From Frigidibacter mobilis (lineage in GTDB: Bacteria; Pseudomonadota; Alphaproteobacteria; Rhodobacterales; Rhodobacteraceae), in the NCBI RefSeq assembly GCF_001620265.1, contig NZ_CP012661.1, positions 3,224,001 to 3,288,000 on the forward strand: DNA of 64,000 nucleotides, in the 5' to 3' direction. The notes beneath the pieces were generated by a model, which worked only from the letters and a program-made list of their open reading frames with translations, ran no database searches and was not told the origin of the DNA. Position numbers and translations under genes: made by a program. Below, piece by piece: positions 7,813 to 15,552 of the stretch. Position 1 is the stretch's first letter, and each line of letters starts with the position of its first letter.

Positions 7813-8847
7813 TCAGACTGCCATTTCAGGGATGGCGATGCGGCCCTTGTCGACGATCGTCACCCCATCCAGCGACAGCGAGGTTTTGCGCAGCGGGATA
7901 TCCATGTGGCACATGGTGTCGTTCTTGCCGCCAAGCTCGGTATTCGGGCCGGTCGAGAACAGCACGTTGCCGTAATAGGACAACGAGTTGACGCTGATCT
8001 CGGCCGGGCGGGTGCGGGTGATGGCGCGGTGATACCAGGTCGCGGTATCCAGCAGGCCCCAGCCGATATGGCTGATCGCATAGGCGCGCGGATCGCGGAA
8101 ACTTTCCATGTAGTCGGACAGCAGCGCCGCATCCATGCCGTCGCCGGCGATGTCGGTCACGAAGCCATCGGTGATGGTCAGCGTTACCGGGGTTTCGACC
8201 ATCCGCTGGAAAGCGGTGACGGTATCGCCCGGCATGATGACGACCTTGCCGTTCACCCGGCCGTCATGGGCCTGGCTCAGAACCTGGCCGGTACCCATAT
8301 GGTCCCAGCGGCCGGGCGTGTCGGTATAGCCATACTGGGTCATCACCCGGTAGCCGCCCATCTCGAAGGTGCAGTCGGTGCCGGCATCGGACCAGATGCG
8401 CAGCACCTCGGCCTTCTCCAGCAGCTTCTCGCCGAACTCGATCCGGCGGCGCAGGTCTTCGTTCGGAAAGTTCTGCGCAAGGATGTCGAAGGGCTCGCGC
8501 ACGAACAGCATCCGGGCCCCCGCGGCGGTGATCTCGTCCTGTTCGGGCGAGAAGAGCGTACCCATCACATCGACGATCAGGTCGGCCTTCTTCAGCGCCT
8601 CGATGGCCGGGCGGTTGCCGGCAAGGGCGTTCTTGCCGGTGGTCTGCTTGTCGGTGCGCTTGGGCCGCAGAGGAAGGGTGATCTGGAAGGGTGTTGCCCC
8701 CAGCCCCTGTGCGGCCAGCATGAAAGCTTGCGCATAGTCCACGCGGATATCATCCTCGCACAGGATGATGACCGTTTCGTGCGGCTGCATCTTGCACAGC
8801 TTCAGCTGTTCCGTGAACAGCTTCACCATTTCCACTTGGCTTGGCAT
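7813..8847 (-). CDS. NicX-like protein (2,5-dihydroxypyridine 5,6-dioxygenase / M29 family)
   Basis: A 344-residue protein that matches the NicX family (2,5-dihydroxypyridine dioxygenase, structurally related to M29 aminopeptidases) over most of its length. Diagnostic stretches are YGYTDTPGRWDH, AISHIGWGL, YYGNVLFSTGPNTELGGK and CHMDIPLR. NicX opens the pyridine ring to N-formylmaleamate using Fe(II). His260, His314 and Asp316 line up with its metal ligands, but the fourth ligand, a glutamate in NicX (E177, from memory), is Gln171 here. The enzyme may therefore use another substrate or metal state. I chose the ATG at 8847, preceded by GAGGGAG, over the TTG at 8862. The upstream gene is an HpaB-type hydroxylase, consistent with hydroxylation before ring cleavage. 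Confidence 0.8.
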   Translation of the reverse strand: MPSQVEMVKLFTEQLKLCKMQPHETVIILCEDDIRVDYAQAFMLAAQGLGATPFQITLPLRPKRTDKQTTGKNALAGNRPAIEALKKADLIVDVMGTLFSPEQDEITAAGARMLFVREPFDILAQNFPNEDLRRRIEFGEKLLEKAEVLRIWSDAGTDCTFEMGGYRVMTQYGYTDTPGRWDHMGTGQVLSQAHDGRVNGKVVIMPGDTVTAFQRMVETPVTLTITDGFVTDIAGDGMDAALLSDYMESFRDPRAYAISHIGWGLLDTATWYHRAITRTRPAEISVNSLSYYGNVLFSTGPNTELGGKNDTMCHMDIPLRKTSLSLDGVTIVDKGRIAIPEMAV

Positions 8848-8858
8848 CGGTATCTCCC

Positions 8859-10334
8859 TCAAAGGCCGGCCGCGTCCCGGGCCTTGGCGACAAGGTCCGA
8901 GCGGTCGAATTCAGCGACAAGGCGTTCGCGCATCCGCGGCGCCGGGCTTGCGTTCACGTTCTCGAACAGGGCGACGCGGCCCGCGAGCGACGAGCAGGTC
9001 AGATCCCAGATGAAGTTCATCAACCGTTCCTTGTGCATCCCGCTGACACCCTTGCCGGGCAGCAGTTCGATCAGGTGGTGGCCGATCTCGGGGTTCTCGA
9101 ACGCAGCCTTGCCAAAGCGCATCACCAAGCCCTGGCCGCACATTTCCTGCAGCACATGGATGATGTGGGGATAGTTGCGGATCGCGTAGAGCCGTCCGGT
9201 CGTCAGCATCATCACGTCGGGCACCATCACGCCGCTTTCGTTGACGAAGGCACCCGCCTCGGCGGCGATCACGAAGGCTTCCAGCGTGCGGTTGTATTCG
9301 ATGATCTCGGCCAGCATCGAGCGCACCGCCGGGATCGTGTCGGTGCCGAGGATCTCAGTCACCATCTGCGCACAGCCGACGAAGATTTCCGACTTCACCT
9401 TCAGCCGTGTCAGCACATGCCAATGCGCGAAGATCGTCGCCTTGCCCGAGATGGCCAGGCCATGCTCCGACCCAAGGTTGAAGATCCGCTCTTTCGGCAC
9501 GAAGACGTTGTCGAAGATCACCAGCTGGTCGGCCTCTTCGCCCTTGTGGGTCAGCGGATGGTCGAACGGATCGGCGCCTGGGTTCGACAGCATCTCGCGG
9601 CTGACAAGCTTGATGCCTTCGGAATTGATCGGCACCGCGCCCCAGACGCAGGCTTCGGCGGGCGTGCCGGGATAGCCGAGGTTGGAAAAGAAGATCTCGT
9701 TGGTCTGCGCCGCGATAGAGCCGACCGACTTGGCGCCCGAAATCCGCACGCCATTCTTTTCCACTGACTTCACCCGCAGCAGCGAGGCCGCCTGCGCAAG
9801 CGGTGATGAGCGGTCATTCTGCGGGCCGGTCAGGCTTTCGGCGCAGGTGATGGAGTTCAGGCGGCCCTCCTCGACATAGCGCTGCACGTTTTCGGCAAAG
9901 TCGGGCTGGCAACCGTCGAAGGCGGATTTGAACCCGTTGAACATGTGCAGATGCGCAAGGATCCCCACCGCCAGCGTCGGGCCCAGATCCACCGGGCGGC
10001 CGAAGGTGCCGACGGTCTTGAGCGAGGTGTATTCCATCATGGCGCGGCGACCCTTGATGTCCTCCGCGGTCTGCGGCACCTGCCACGAGCGGCCGACGCG
10101 CAGCCCGGTCTTGGGGTCCAGCGTGGTGGTCGCCTCTTCAAAGGCTGGGTCGAACTGGTCGTCGAACATCGAGGCCATCAGGTCGATGCCCGCCGCCAGC
10201 GCCGGTTCGTCGGTGACTTTCGCAAGCTTCCTGCCGTTCACCCAAAGCTGGCGGCCATCGTCGAGCGAGGCTTTGAACTCGGCGCCGGTCTTCAGCGCGT
10301 GGGCGGGTTTCGTCCCGAGGGCGATGCTGTTCAT
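8859..10334 (-). CDS. HpaB-type FADH2-dependent monooxygenase (copy 1)
   Basis: This 491-residue protein belongs to the 4-hydroxyphenylacetate 3-hydroxylase (HpaB) family of the acyl-CoA-dehydrogenase fold. Family stretches seen include ITCAESLTGPQNDRS, SGAKSVGSIAAQTNE, DPFDHPLTHKGEEADQ, IFDNVFVPKERIFNLG and ENPEIGHHLIELLPG. Such enzymes take reduced flavin from a separate reductase and hydroxylate aromatic rings. The likely partner is the HpaC-type reductase at 11434-11949. It is the first gene of the minus-strand operon, with ATG preceded by GGAAGG. It is a clear paralogue of the protein at 17575-19047. With a NicX-like gene next, a hydroxypyridine-type substrate is inferred rather than a phenol. 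Confidence 0.88.
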   Translation of the reverse strand: MNSIALGTKPAHALKTGAEFKASLDDGRQLWVNGRKLAKVTDEPALAAGIDLMASMFDDQFDPAFEEATTTLDPKTGLRVGRSWQVPQTAEDIKGRRAMMEYTSLKTVGTFGRPVDLGPTLAVGILAHLHMFNGFKSAFDGCQPDFAENVQRYVEEGRLNSITCAESLTGPQNDRSSPLAQAASLLRVKSVEKNGVRISGAKSVGSIAAQTNEIFFSNLGYPGTPAEACVWGAVPINSEGIKLVSREMLSNPGADPFDHPLTHKGEEADQLVIFDNVFVPKERIFNLGSEHGLAISGKATIFAHWHVLTRLKVKSEIFVGCAQMVTEILGTDTIPAVRSMLAEIIEYNRTLEAFVIAAEAGAFVNESGVMVPDVMMLTTGRLYAIRNYPHIIHVLQEMCGQGLVMRFGKAAFENPEIGHHLIELLPGKGVSGMHKERLMNFIWDLTCSSLAGRVALFENVNASPAPRMRERLVAEFDRSDLVAKARDAAGL

Positions 10335-10405
10335 GGTGGTCCTTCCGTCTAATTCCCGGTTTCGATGGCCTGGCGATTCGCCTCAACCAAACCGAACCTG
10401 TTGCC

Positions 10406-10425
10406 GCAACCATAGGTCTGGTTGC
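10406..10425. promoter_or_regulatory. Inverted repeat GCAACCA-N6-TGGTTGC, likely FCD-regulator operator
   Basis: A perfect 7-6-7 inverted repeat sits 71 bases upstream of the hpaB-like start codon. Its core AACCA-N6-TGGTT recurs at 12841-12858 in the control region of the BMP transporter. Palindromes of this size are typical targets of GntR/FCD dimers such as the neighbouring regulators. Confidence 0.55.
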
Positions 10426-10630
10426 CAGTTCAGAAAAAGCGGAGAGTTTTTGCAGATGCGAGAAATCCCGTGTCCAAACAGGAAACCACGGCACTCAGGA
10501 TTGCGATTAATATTTTGTAAATAAAGGATATTACTAGTTATACATTTGCCTAAAATTAATCTTTATCTCTGCCGCAGCCGCGAAAATCGGGGAAAACCAA
10601 AGCGTCAACCAAAACAGCATCGCATGTCAA

Positions 10631-10643
10631 CCAGTCAAACTGG
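10631..10643. promoter_or_regulatory. Short palindrome CCAGT-CAA-ACTGG
   Basis: A perfect 5-3-5 palindrome about 125 bases upstream of the FCD regulator start. A CATCCAT/ATGGATG repeat (10647-10653 and 10671-10677) follows immediately. It could be a second operator for autoregulation, but it shares no core with the AACCA-N6-TGGTT sites. Confidence 0.3.
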
Positions 10644-10766
10644 ACCCATCCATCTCTTTTGGTTTGCGGGATGGATGATTATTGGTTGAAAGATCGATGA
10701 GGCGACGCGAGGGCGTGCGGGCCGCCCCCAGGCACGGCCCGAAACAAGGGATGGACGTTCGGCAGC

Positions 10767-11420
10767 ATGAACAGTGACGGTCAGGACATGATCGCAGAGA
10801 TCGCAGGGCGAATTCGTGGGTTGGCGGCCGAGGGGCGCCTGCCCGCGGAACGCGAGCTGGCCGACAGACTTGGCGTGAACCGCTATGTGCTGCGCAAGGC
10901 GCTTGAGGATCTGCGGCAGAAGGAAGAGATCCCTGCAAGCCAGCCGCGCAACCGGGGCAAGCGCCGCTCCCTGGGGGCCGGCGGCATTATCGACCTGACC
11001 AGCCCGGCCGAGCTGTGGGAGGTACGACTGTCGCTGGAACCCGAGATCGCGCGGCTGGCAGCGGTGCGCGGCACCTCGGCCGAGCTTGACGCGATCAAGG
11101 TTGCGCATCAGCGATCTGAACCGACGGTGTTCGATCTGGAACTGGACATCGGCTTTCACCGAGCCATCGCCATCGCCAGCCACAACGCGCTGGCGCTACA
11201 TCTGATGGACCAGGTGATGGAGGTAACGCGCGACCCCGGCTTTCGGTCGCGGTTCCCGGCCTTCACCACCGAGACAGGATGGCGCCACCACGAGATGCTG
11301 GTCGAGGCGATCCGCGCCCGGCACGCCTCGGAGGCGGAAGAAGCGATGCGACTGCACCTGACCGCAATCTTGCAATGGCTGAACGGCGGCGCGGATCCCG
11401 CGCGCTATGCCGTGAAATGA
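10767..11420 (+). CDS. GntR/FCD family transcriptional regulator
   Basis: A 217-residue regulator. The N-terminal winged helix-turn-helix is short but recognisable (LPAERELADRLGVNRYVLRKALEDLRQ). The C-terminal FCD domain keeps its metal-ligand pattern, with D and H in LDIGFHRAIA and later histidines in WRHHEMLVEAI and AMRLHLTAI. FCD domains bind small carboxylates or pathway intermediates and usually release DNA when ligand binds. It is divergent from the hpaB-like operon and is followed after 13 bases by the flavin reductase gene, so it probably controls both. The AACCA-N6-TGGTT repeat at 10406-10425 is the best operator candidate. Confidence 0.9.
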   Translation: MNSDGQDMIAEIAGRIRGLAAEGRLPAERELADRLGVNRYVLRKALEDLRQKEEIPASQPRNRGKRRSLGAGGIIDLTSPAELWEVRLSLEPEIARLAAVRGTSAELDAIKVAHQRSEPTVFDLELDIGFHRAIAIASHNALALHLMDQVMEVTRDPGFRSRFPAFTTETGWRHHEMLVEAIRARHASEAEEAMRLHLTAILQWLNGGADPARYAVK

Positions 11421-11433
11421 CGGAGACCCGGAC

Positions 11434-11949
11434 GTGACCAGACCTGTGCTTCCCGAGCCCGATGCAATCAGCTTCCGCGCGGCGATGCGGCTGCCCGCCA
11501 CCTCGGTGACGGTGCTTGCCGCGGGCAGCGGCGTGGCGCGCAACGGGTTGACCGCCTCGGCGGTCTGCTCGCTGTCGGATGCACCGCCGATGATCCTTGC
11601 CTGCGTGAACCTGGCCTCGGCAGCGCTGCCGCTGATCCGCGAGACCGGCTGCTTCAGCGCGAATTTCCTGACCGATACGCAAAGCCATGTCGCCGAGCGT
11701 TTCGCCGGCCGCACCAAGGTGTACGGCGCGGATCGCTTCACCGAGGGCGATTGGAAGACATTGGTAACCGGGGCGCCGGTGCTGATGGATGCGCTGTCGG
11801 TCTTCGATTGCAGGCTGGAGCGGGAACATGACAGCCCGACCCATGCCATCCTGATCGGCAGGGTGATGGGCATGGTCCGCAATGACGACAGCCGCAGCCT
11901 GATCTATTCGGCGGGGGCCTTCGCATACCCGGCAGAGCTGCGGGCCTGA
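11434..11949 (+). CDS. HpaC-type flavin reductase
   Basis: A 171-residue flavin reductase domain protein of the short-chain HpaC/RutF type. The frame starts at GTG. Typical features are the N-terminal FRAAMRLPATSVTVLAAG segment, NGLTASAVCSLSDAPP (flavin-binding loop), a middle SANFLTD segment and a C-terminal HAILIGRVMGM strand. These enzymes use NAD(P)H to make free FADH2 or FMNH2 for a partner monooxygenase. Two HpaB-type monooxygenases are encoded nearby (8859-10334 and 17575-19047), and this is the only reductase in the window, so it may serve both. It is co-transcribed with the upstream regulator. Confidence 0.9.
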   Translation: MTRPVLPEPDAISFRAAMRLPATSVTVLAAGSGVARNGLTASAVCSLSDAPPMILACVNLASAALPLIRETGCFSANFLTDTQSHVAERFAGRTKVYGADRFTEGDWKTLVTGAPVLMDALSVFDCRLEREHDSPTHAILIGRVMGMVRNDDSRSLIYSAGAFAYPAELRA

Positions 11950-11971
11950 CCGCACGGGCTGACCGCACGGG
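11946..11971. repeat. Tandem 13-bp duplication at the end of the flavin reductase gene
   Basis: CTGACCGCACGGG occurs twice head to tail, spanning the flavin reductase stop codon and the short gap to the convergent regulator. It looks like a small slippage duplication with no evident function. Confidence 0.5.
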
Positions 11972-11977
11972 CCCGGA

Positions 11978-12625
11978 TCAGCCAAGGATCGCCGACAGCA
12001 CCCGGTGGATCGAGGCCAGGTGAACCCGCATCGCCGCCTCTGCCGCCTCGGGGTTGCGCCCGGCGATGGCCTCGACGATGGCGCGATGCTCATCCGCGTC
12101 ATTGGCAGGGTGCAGGTTGCCGGCATGGGCGGTCAGCCGGACCTCATGGTCGATGCTGCGGACCATGTCATGGATGACCCGTGCCAGCGCGTTGCCCGAG
12201 GCCGCCGCGATCAGCCGGTGCAGATCCGCCGCCGAGCCGCCCGAATGCCCGCCCCCGTCGACCAGCGCCAGCATCTGCGCGATCTGGTTAGGGGAGGCCC
12301 GGACCGCGGCAAGCCGTGCCAGCGGCGGCTCGATCATCAGGCGCAGTTCCATCACCTCGACCGGGTTCGTATCGCGCGCGATGCCCCCCACCCGTCCGGC
12401 CGCAGGCAGCGACCGCCGCGGCCGCGGCTGCGGCAACTCGCCCCGGTGCCGCAGCGCCAGAAGCGCCCGGCGCAGCAGGTGGCGCTTGATGTTCAGCCGT
12501 TGGGCAAGGGAGCGTTCGGCCGGCAGGAAACCGTCCTGCGCCTGAATGCGCAAGATCGCCTCCGTCACCGGGGAAAGGCCGTCATCTTGTGCATCCGCGA
12601 ATCGTACGGCCTGCTCGGCGCCCAT
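11978..12625 (-). CDS. GntR/FCD family transcriptional regulator
   Basis: A 215-residue regulator starting at the ATG at 12625, which has GGGAG seven bases upstream; the longer frame to 12679 lacks such a site. The helix-turn-helix reads LPAERSLAQRLNIKRHLLRRALLALRHRGELP. The C-terminal FCD domain shows ADLHRLIAAAS, DADEHRAIVEAI and AMRVHL. The recognition helix resembles that of the 10767 regulator, in line with their similar predicted operators. It is divergent from the BMP-type transporter operon across a 331-base control region and convergent with the flavin reductase gene. It therefore probably regulates the transporter/second-monooxygenase operon. The ligand is unknown. Confidence 0.9.
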   Translation of the reverse strand: MGAEQAVRFADAQDDGLSPVTEAILRIQAQDGFLPAERSLAQRLNIKRHLLRRALLALRHRGELPQPRPRRSLPAAGRVGGIARDTNPVEVMELRLMIEPPLARLAAVRASPNQIAQMLALVDGGGHSGGSAADLHRLIAAASGNALARVIHDMVRSIDHEVRLTAHAGNLHPANDADEHRAIVEAIAGRNPEAAEAAMRVHLASIHRVLSAILG

Positions 12626-12697
12626 TCTCAACTCCCGTTCCTCGCACGCAACTCGCGTCCTGCGTGTCCCTGTTCGCATGTGTCAGCATCCGAGTTC

Positions 12698-12715
12698 AAC
12701 CACTATCCTCTGGTT
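12698..12715. promoter_or_regulatory. Inverted repeat AACCA-N8-TGGTT
   Basis: Perfect 5-base arms with eight bases between them, 73 bases upstream of the minus-strand regulator start. It has the same arms as the 10406 and 12841 sites but a different spacing, so it may be a weaker or autoregulatory site. Confidence 0.35.
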
Positions 12716-12840
12716 ATGCGCCCGACTCATGCTGGCCATGATGTCGCGCCATCAATGATATGCGCAATTCTCACAATTTATCTGCGGCAGGCGCACGAAA
12801 TCTACGCGGAAGGGGGACATGAGCCCCTCAACCAAGGACT

Positions 12841-12858
12841 AAACCAAATTTGTGGTTT
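12841..12858. promoter_or_regulatory. Inverted repeat AAACCA-N6-TGGTTT, likely FCD-regulator operator
   Basis: A perfect 6-6-6 inverted repeat about 100 bases upstream of the BMP-protein start codon. Its AACCA-N6-TGGTT core equals that of the site upstream of the first hpaB-like gene, suggesting one regulator, or two related ones, act on both operons. Confidence 0.55.
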
Positions 12859-12956
12859 TTATAACCATTGACGCCGGTTGAAGCCACACGATGCTTTGGT
12901 CAACGCGAGCGACATCTGAAATGATCGCTCGTGCCAACACACAGGGAAATCCGAAC

Positions 12957-13985
12957 ATGCTCAGCCTGCTCCGCTCCTCTTCCGCCGCGCTTGCACTGCT
13001 CGCGGTGACCATGCCCCCGGCCCTTGCGGCCGATGTGGATACCATCGCCATCGTCACCCCCGAACAGGGCACCGACTTTGGCTGGAACCAGCAAGGGATC
13101 GAGGGGCTGGAAGCGGCCGCCAAGGCGACGGGCACCGAGGCGATCATCGCCCAGGGGCTTGGCTACGGCAACGTGCGCCCGACCCTGCGCGAACTGGCCG
13201 AGGACGGGGCGCAGCTCATCATCGCCCATGCCTCGGGCTATTCGACCGAAGCCATCGAGGTCGCCAAGGAAATGGGCGTCCACATGGTCACGGGCAACCC
13301 CTCGGAACCACCACTGGTCGCCAACTACAACCTGACCGCCGAGAAGGGTGCCTATCTGGCAGGCGTGCTGGCGGCGAAGATGACCAGGACCAAGGTGCTT
13401 GGCATCGTCGTCTCATCCGAAAGCCCAAACTGGAATGCCCAGTCGGCCGGCTTTGCCCAGGGCGTGCGTGCCACCTCGCCCGAGATCGAACTGCGCTATG
13501 CGATCATCGGGCCGGCGGCCTATGCCGATGTGGCTGGCGCGCGGCGGGTGACGGAAAGCGTCATCGCGTCCAATGCCGACATCATCTTCGGGCAGGGCAA
13601 CGGGTCATCCTTCGGCATGATCCAGGCAGTCGAGACGGTGACCCCGCCTTCGGGCGAGAAGGTCTGGTTCATCGACGTGATCGGCGACAAGACATCCATC
13701 GACAAGGGCCACCTGCTGTCCTCGGTCATCTGGGACATGGCCCCGGTTTTCACCCAGATGGTCGAGGATGTGCGCGCCGATACCTTCGGCACCAACACCT
13801 ACGCGCTGGCGCTGGAGGATGGCAGCCAGCGGCTGCTGCAGACAGGCCATATCCCGGCAGAGATCTGGGCAGAGTTGGAGGCTGTGAAGGCACAGATCAT
13901 CGCCGGCGAGATCACCGTGGATCTGGTGCTGGAACCGGCGGCGACGCGGGCGATGATGTCCACGACGCTTGCCGCGGCCGAGTAA
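12957..13985 (+). CDS. BMP family ABC transporter substrate-binding protein (PnrA-like)
   Basis: A 342-residue periplasmic binding protein of the basic-membrane-protein (Bmp/PnrA/Med) family. I chose the ATG at 12957, which has AGGGAAA upstream and a proper signal peptide (SSSAALALLAVTMPPALAAD). Family segments are DFGWNQQGIEGLE, AHASGYSTEAIEVAKE, YLAGVLAAKMTRTKVLGIV and AGARRVTESVIASNADIIFGQGNG. Bmp proteins with this type of transporter bind purine nucleosides or related heterocycles. It is the first gene of an operon running to at least 19843. The linked HpaB-type monooxygenase suggests a nucleobase-like aromatic N-heterocycle as ligand, which is inference. Confidence 0.9.
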   Translation: MLSLLRSSSAALALLAVTMPPALAADVDTIAIVTPEQGTDFGWNQQGIEGLEAAAKATGTEAIIAQGLGYGNVRPTLRELAEDGAQLIIAHASGYSTEAIEVAKEMGVHMVTGNPSEPPLVANYNLTAEKGAYLAGVLAAKMTRTKVLGIVVSSESPNWNAQSAGFAQGVRATSPEIELRYAIIGPAAYADVAGARRVTESVIASNADIIFGQGNGSSFGMIQAVETVTPPSGEKVWFIDVIGDKTSIDKGHLLSSVIWDMAPVFTQMVEDVRADTFGTNTYALALEDGSQRLLQTGHIPAEIWAELEAVKAQIIAGEITVDLVLEPAATRAMMSTTLAAAE

Positions 13986-13989
13986 GCCG

Positions 13990-15552
13990 ATGACCGCCTC
14001 CCCTTCCCCCATTGTCTCGCTGCGCGATGTCACGAAGCGGTTTCCGGGCGTGCTCGCCAATGACCGGGTCTCGCTCGATTTCTTTCCGGGTGAGGTTCAT
14101 GCCCTGCTTGGCGAGAACGGGGCGGGCAAGTCGACGCTTATCTCGATGCTGGCAGGCGTGCAGCGGCCGGATGAGGGAGAGATCGCGGTCAGCGGCGCGG
14201 CGGTGGCCATCGCCTCGCCCAAGCACGCGCTCTCGCTGGGGATCGGAACGGTCTACCAGCACCGGATGCTGGTGCCCACGCTGACGGTAGCGGAAAACCT
14301 GATGCTGGGCGCGCCCTGGTGGCGGCGCCCGGCGCTTGGCGGTATCAGGGCGCGCTTTGGCGAGGCGGCGGCGGCCTTTGGCGTCTCTGTCGATCCCGAT
14401 GCCCGGGTGGAAAACCTGTCGCTGGGCGAACAGCAGCAGGTGGAGATCATCCGCGCCCTCTGGCGCGGTGGGCGACTGCTGGTGCTGGACGAGCCGACGG
14501 CGATGCTGTCGCCCAGGGGGGTCGAGGAACTGGGCGCGATGATGAAGCGGATGACAGCGCTTGGCATCGGCATTGTCTTTATCACCCATCACCTGACCGA
14601 GGCACTGGAGTTCGGCGACCGCGTGTCTGTGCTGCGCAGTGGCCGGTCCGTCGGCGGGATCGGCCCGGAGGCCCTGAAGACGCTGCCGCGGCCAGAGGCG
14701 ATGGCAGAAGTCGTGCGGCTGATGTTCGGCACCGGCCTTGCCACGGCCGAGGCCGCCGAGGGCGAGGCCCATGTGCCCCGCGTGCTGCTGGCCACGAAGA
14801 TGCTGGAGGTGGTGGGCCTTTCCGGCCGTTCGCCGCGCTCTGGCTCCAGCTTCGAGGACGTGTCCTTCCATGTCCGCAAGGGCGAGATCTTCGGGATCGC
14901 CGGCGTCGATGGCAACGGCCAGACCCCGCTGGCCGAGGCACTGGCCGGGCAGATCTCCGCCACCGGATCGGTCGTGCTGGAGGGCCGCGAGCTTGGCCCC
15001 GCCAGCGTCGCACAGCGCTACCAGCTGGGCCTGCGCTACGCGACCGATGACAGGAATGGCGAGGGTATGGTCGGCAAGCTGCCGATCTCGACCAACATGG
15101 TGCTGAAGGAAATAGGTGCCGCGCCGTTCTGGCGCCGCGGGATCGAACGCCGCGCGGCGATTGACGCCCATGCCCGCGCGCTGTTCGTGGCCCATGACGT
15201 GCGCGCGCCCGGCATTCACACACCCGTCGGGCGATTGTCGGGCGGCAATATCCAGAAGGTGCTTCTGGCGCGCGAGCTGTCGGGCAACCCCAAGGTCATC
15301 GTCTATTCCAAGCCGACCCACGGGCTCGACCTGCGTAACATCGAGGCCACCCGCCGCCGGATCCGCGAGACGGCTGAGGCAGGCGTGGCGAGCGTTCTGA
15401 TTTCAACCGACCTAGGCGAGGTTCTGGCACTGTCCGACCGGATCGGGGTGATGGTCCGCGGTCGGCTGGTGGGGATCGTCGAGAATGGCCCGGAGGCGCG
15501 GCGCGACGTAGGCCGCCTGATGGCCGGCATCACGGAGCAAGAGGCGGCATGA
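13990..15552 (+). CDS. ABC transporter ATPase, two NBDs (nucleoside/BMP type)
   Basis: A 520-residue tandem ATPase starting at ATG four bases after the binding-protein stop. The first domain has Walker A GENGAGKST, the signature LSLGEQQQVE and Walker B LLVLDEPT. The second keeps the signature LSGGNIQK but has a degenerate Walker A (GVDGNGQTP, no lysine) and a degenerate Walker B (VIVYSKPT). That asymmetry is usual in the YufO/RbsA group, where only one site hydrolyses ATP efficiently. It energises the two permeases encoded next. The stop overlaps the next start (ATGA), so the subunits are translationally coupled. Confidence 0.93.
   Translation: MTASPSPIVSLRDVTKRFPGVLANDRVSLDFFPGEVHALLGENGAGKSTLISMLAGVQRPDEGEIAVSGAAVAIASPKHALSLGIGTVYQHRMLVPTLTVAENLMLGAPWWRRPALGGIRARFGEAAAAFGVSVDPDARVENLSLGEQQQVEIIRALWRGGRLLVLDEPTAMLSPRGVEELGAMMKRMTALGIGIVFITHHLTEALEFGDRVSVLRSGRSVGGIGPEALKTLPRPEAMAEVVRLMFGTGLATAEAAEGEAHVPRVLLATKMLEVVGLSGRSPRSGSSFEDVSFHVRKGEIFGIAGVDGNGQTPLAEALAGQISATGSVVLEGRELGPASVAQRYQLGLRYATDDRNGEGMVGKLPISTNMVLKEIGAAPFWRRGIERRAAIDAHARALFVAHDVRAPGIHTPVGRLSGGNIQKVLLARELSGNPKVIVYSKPTHGLDLRNIEATRRRIRETAEAGVASVLISTDLGEVLALSDRIGVMVRGRLVGIVENGPEARRDVGRLMAGITEQEAA

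Larger units (their letters stand above)
10335..10766. other. Divergent control region between hpaB-like operon and FCD regulator
   Basis: This 432-base stretch has no convincing gene. It is visibly AT-rich for the window, especially 10500-10565. It contains several CAACCAA/TTGGTTG-type half sites (near 10384, 10606, 10657 and 10682) and three short inverted repeats listed separately. It most likely holds the promoters of the minus-strand operon and of the regulator gene. I could not fix -10/-35 boxes with confidence. Confidence 0.6.
12626..12956. other. Divergent control region upstream of the BMP transporter operon
   Basis: This 331-base region holds no gene. It carries two inverted repeats with AACCA/TGGTT arms (12698-12715 and 12841-12858) and extra AACC/GGTT half sites (12863-12879). 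A weak plus-strand promoter may lie just after the second repeat (TTGACG at 12868 and a GATGCT-like -10), so a bound regulator would block or recruit polymerase. Confidence 0.5.

Noticed and set aside
10500..10565. AT-rich tract as a replication origin or horizontal insertion
   Set aside because: Too short, with no DnaA boxes, iterons or mobile genes nearby; an AT-rich promoter region explains it.
13912..15321. 469-codon minus-strand open frame opposite the BMP ATPase
   Set aside because: Shadow of a well-supported ATPase; low-complexity composition and no ribosome binding site.
14860..15330. Degenerate Walker A and B in the second domain of the BMP-type ATPase
   Set aside because: This asymmetry is normal for the RbsA/YufO class, so it is not evidence of inactivation.
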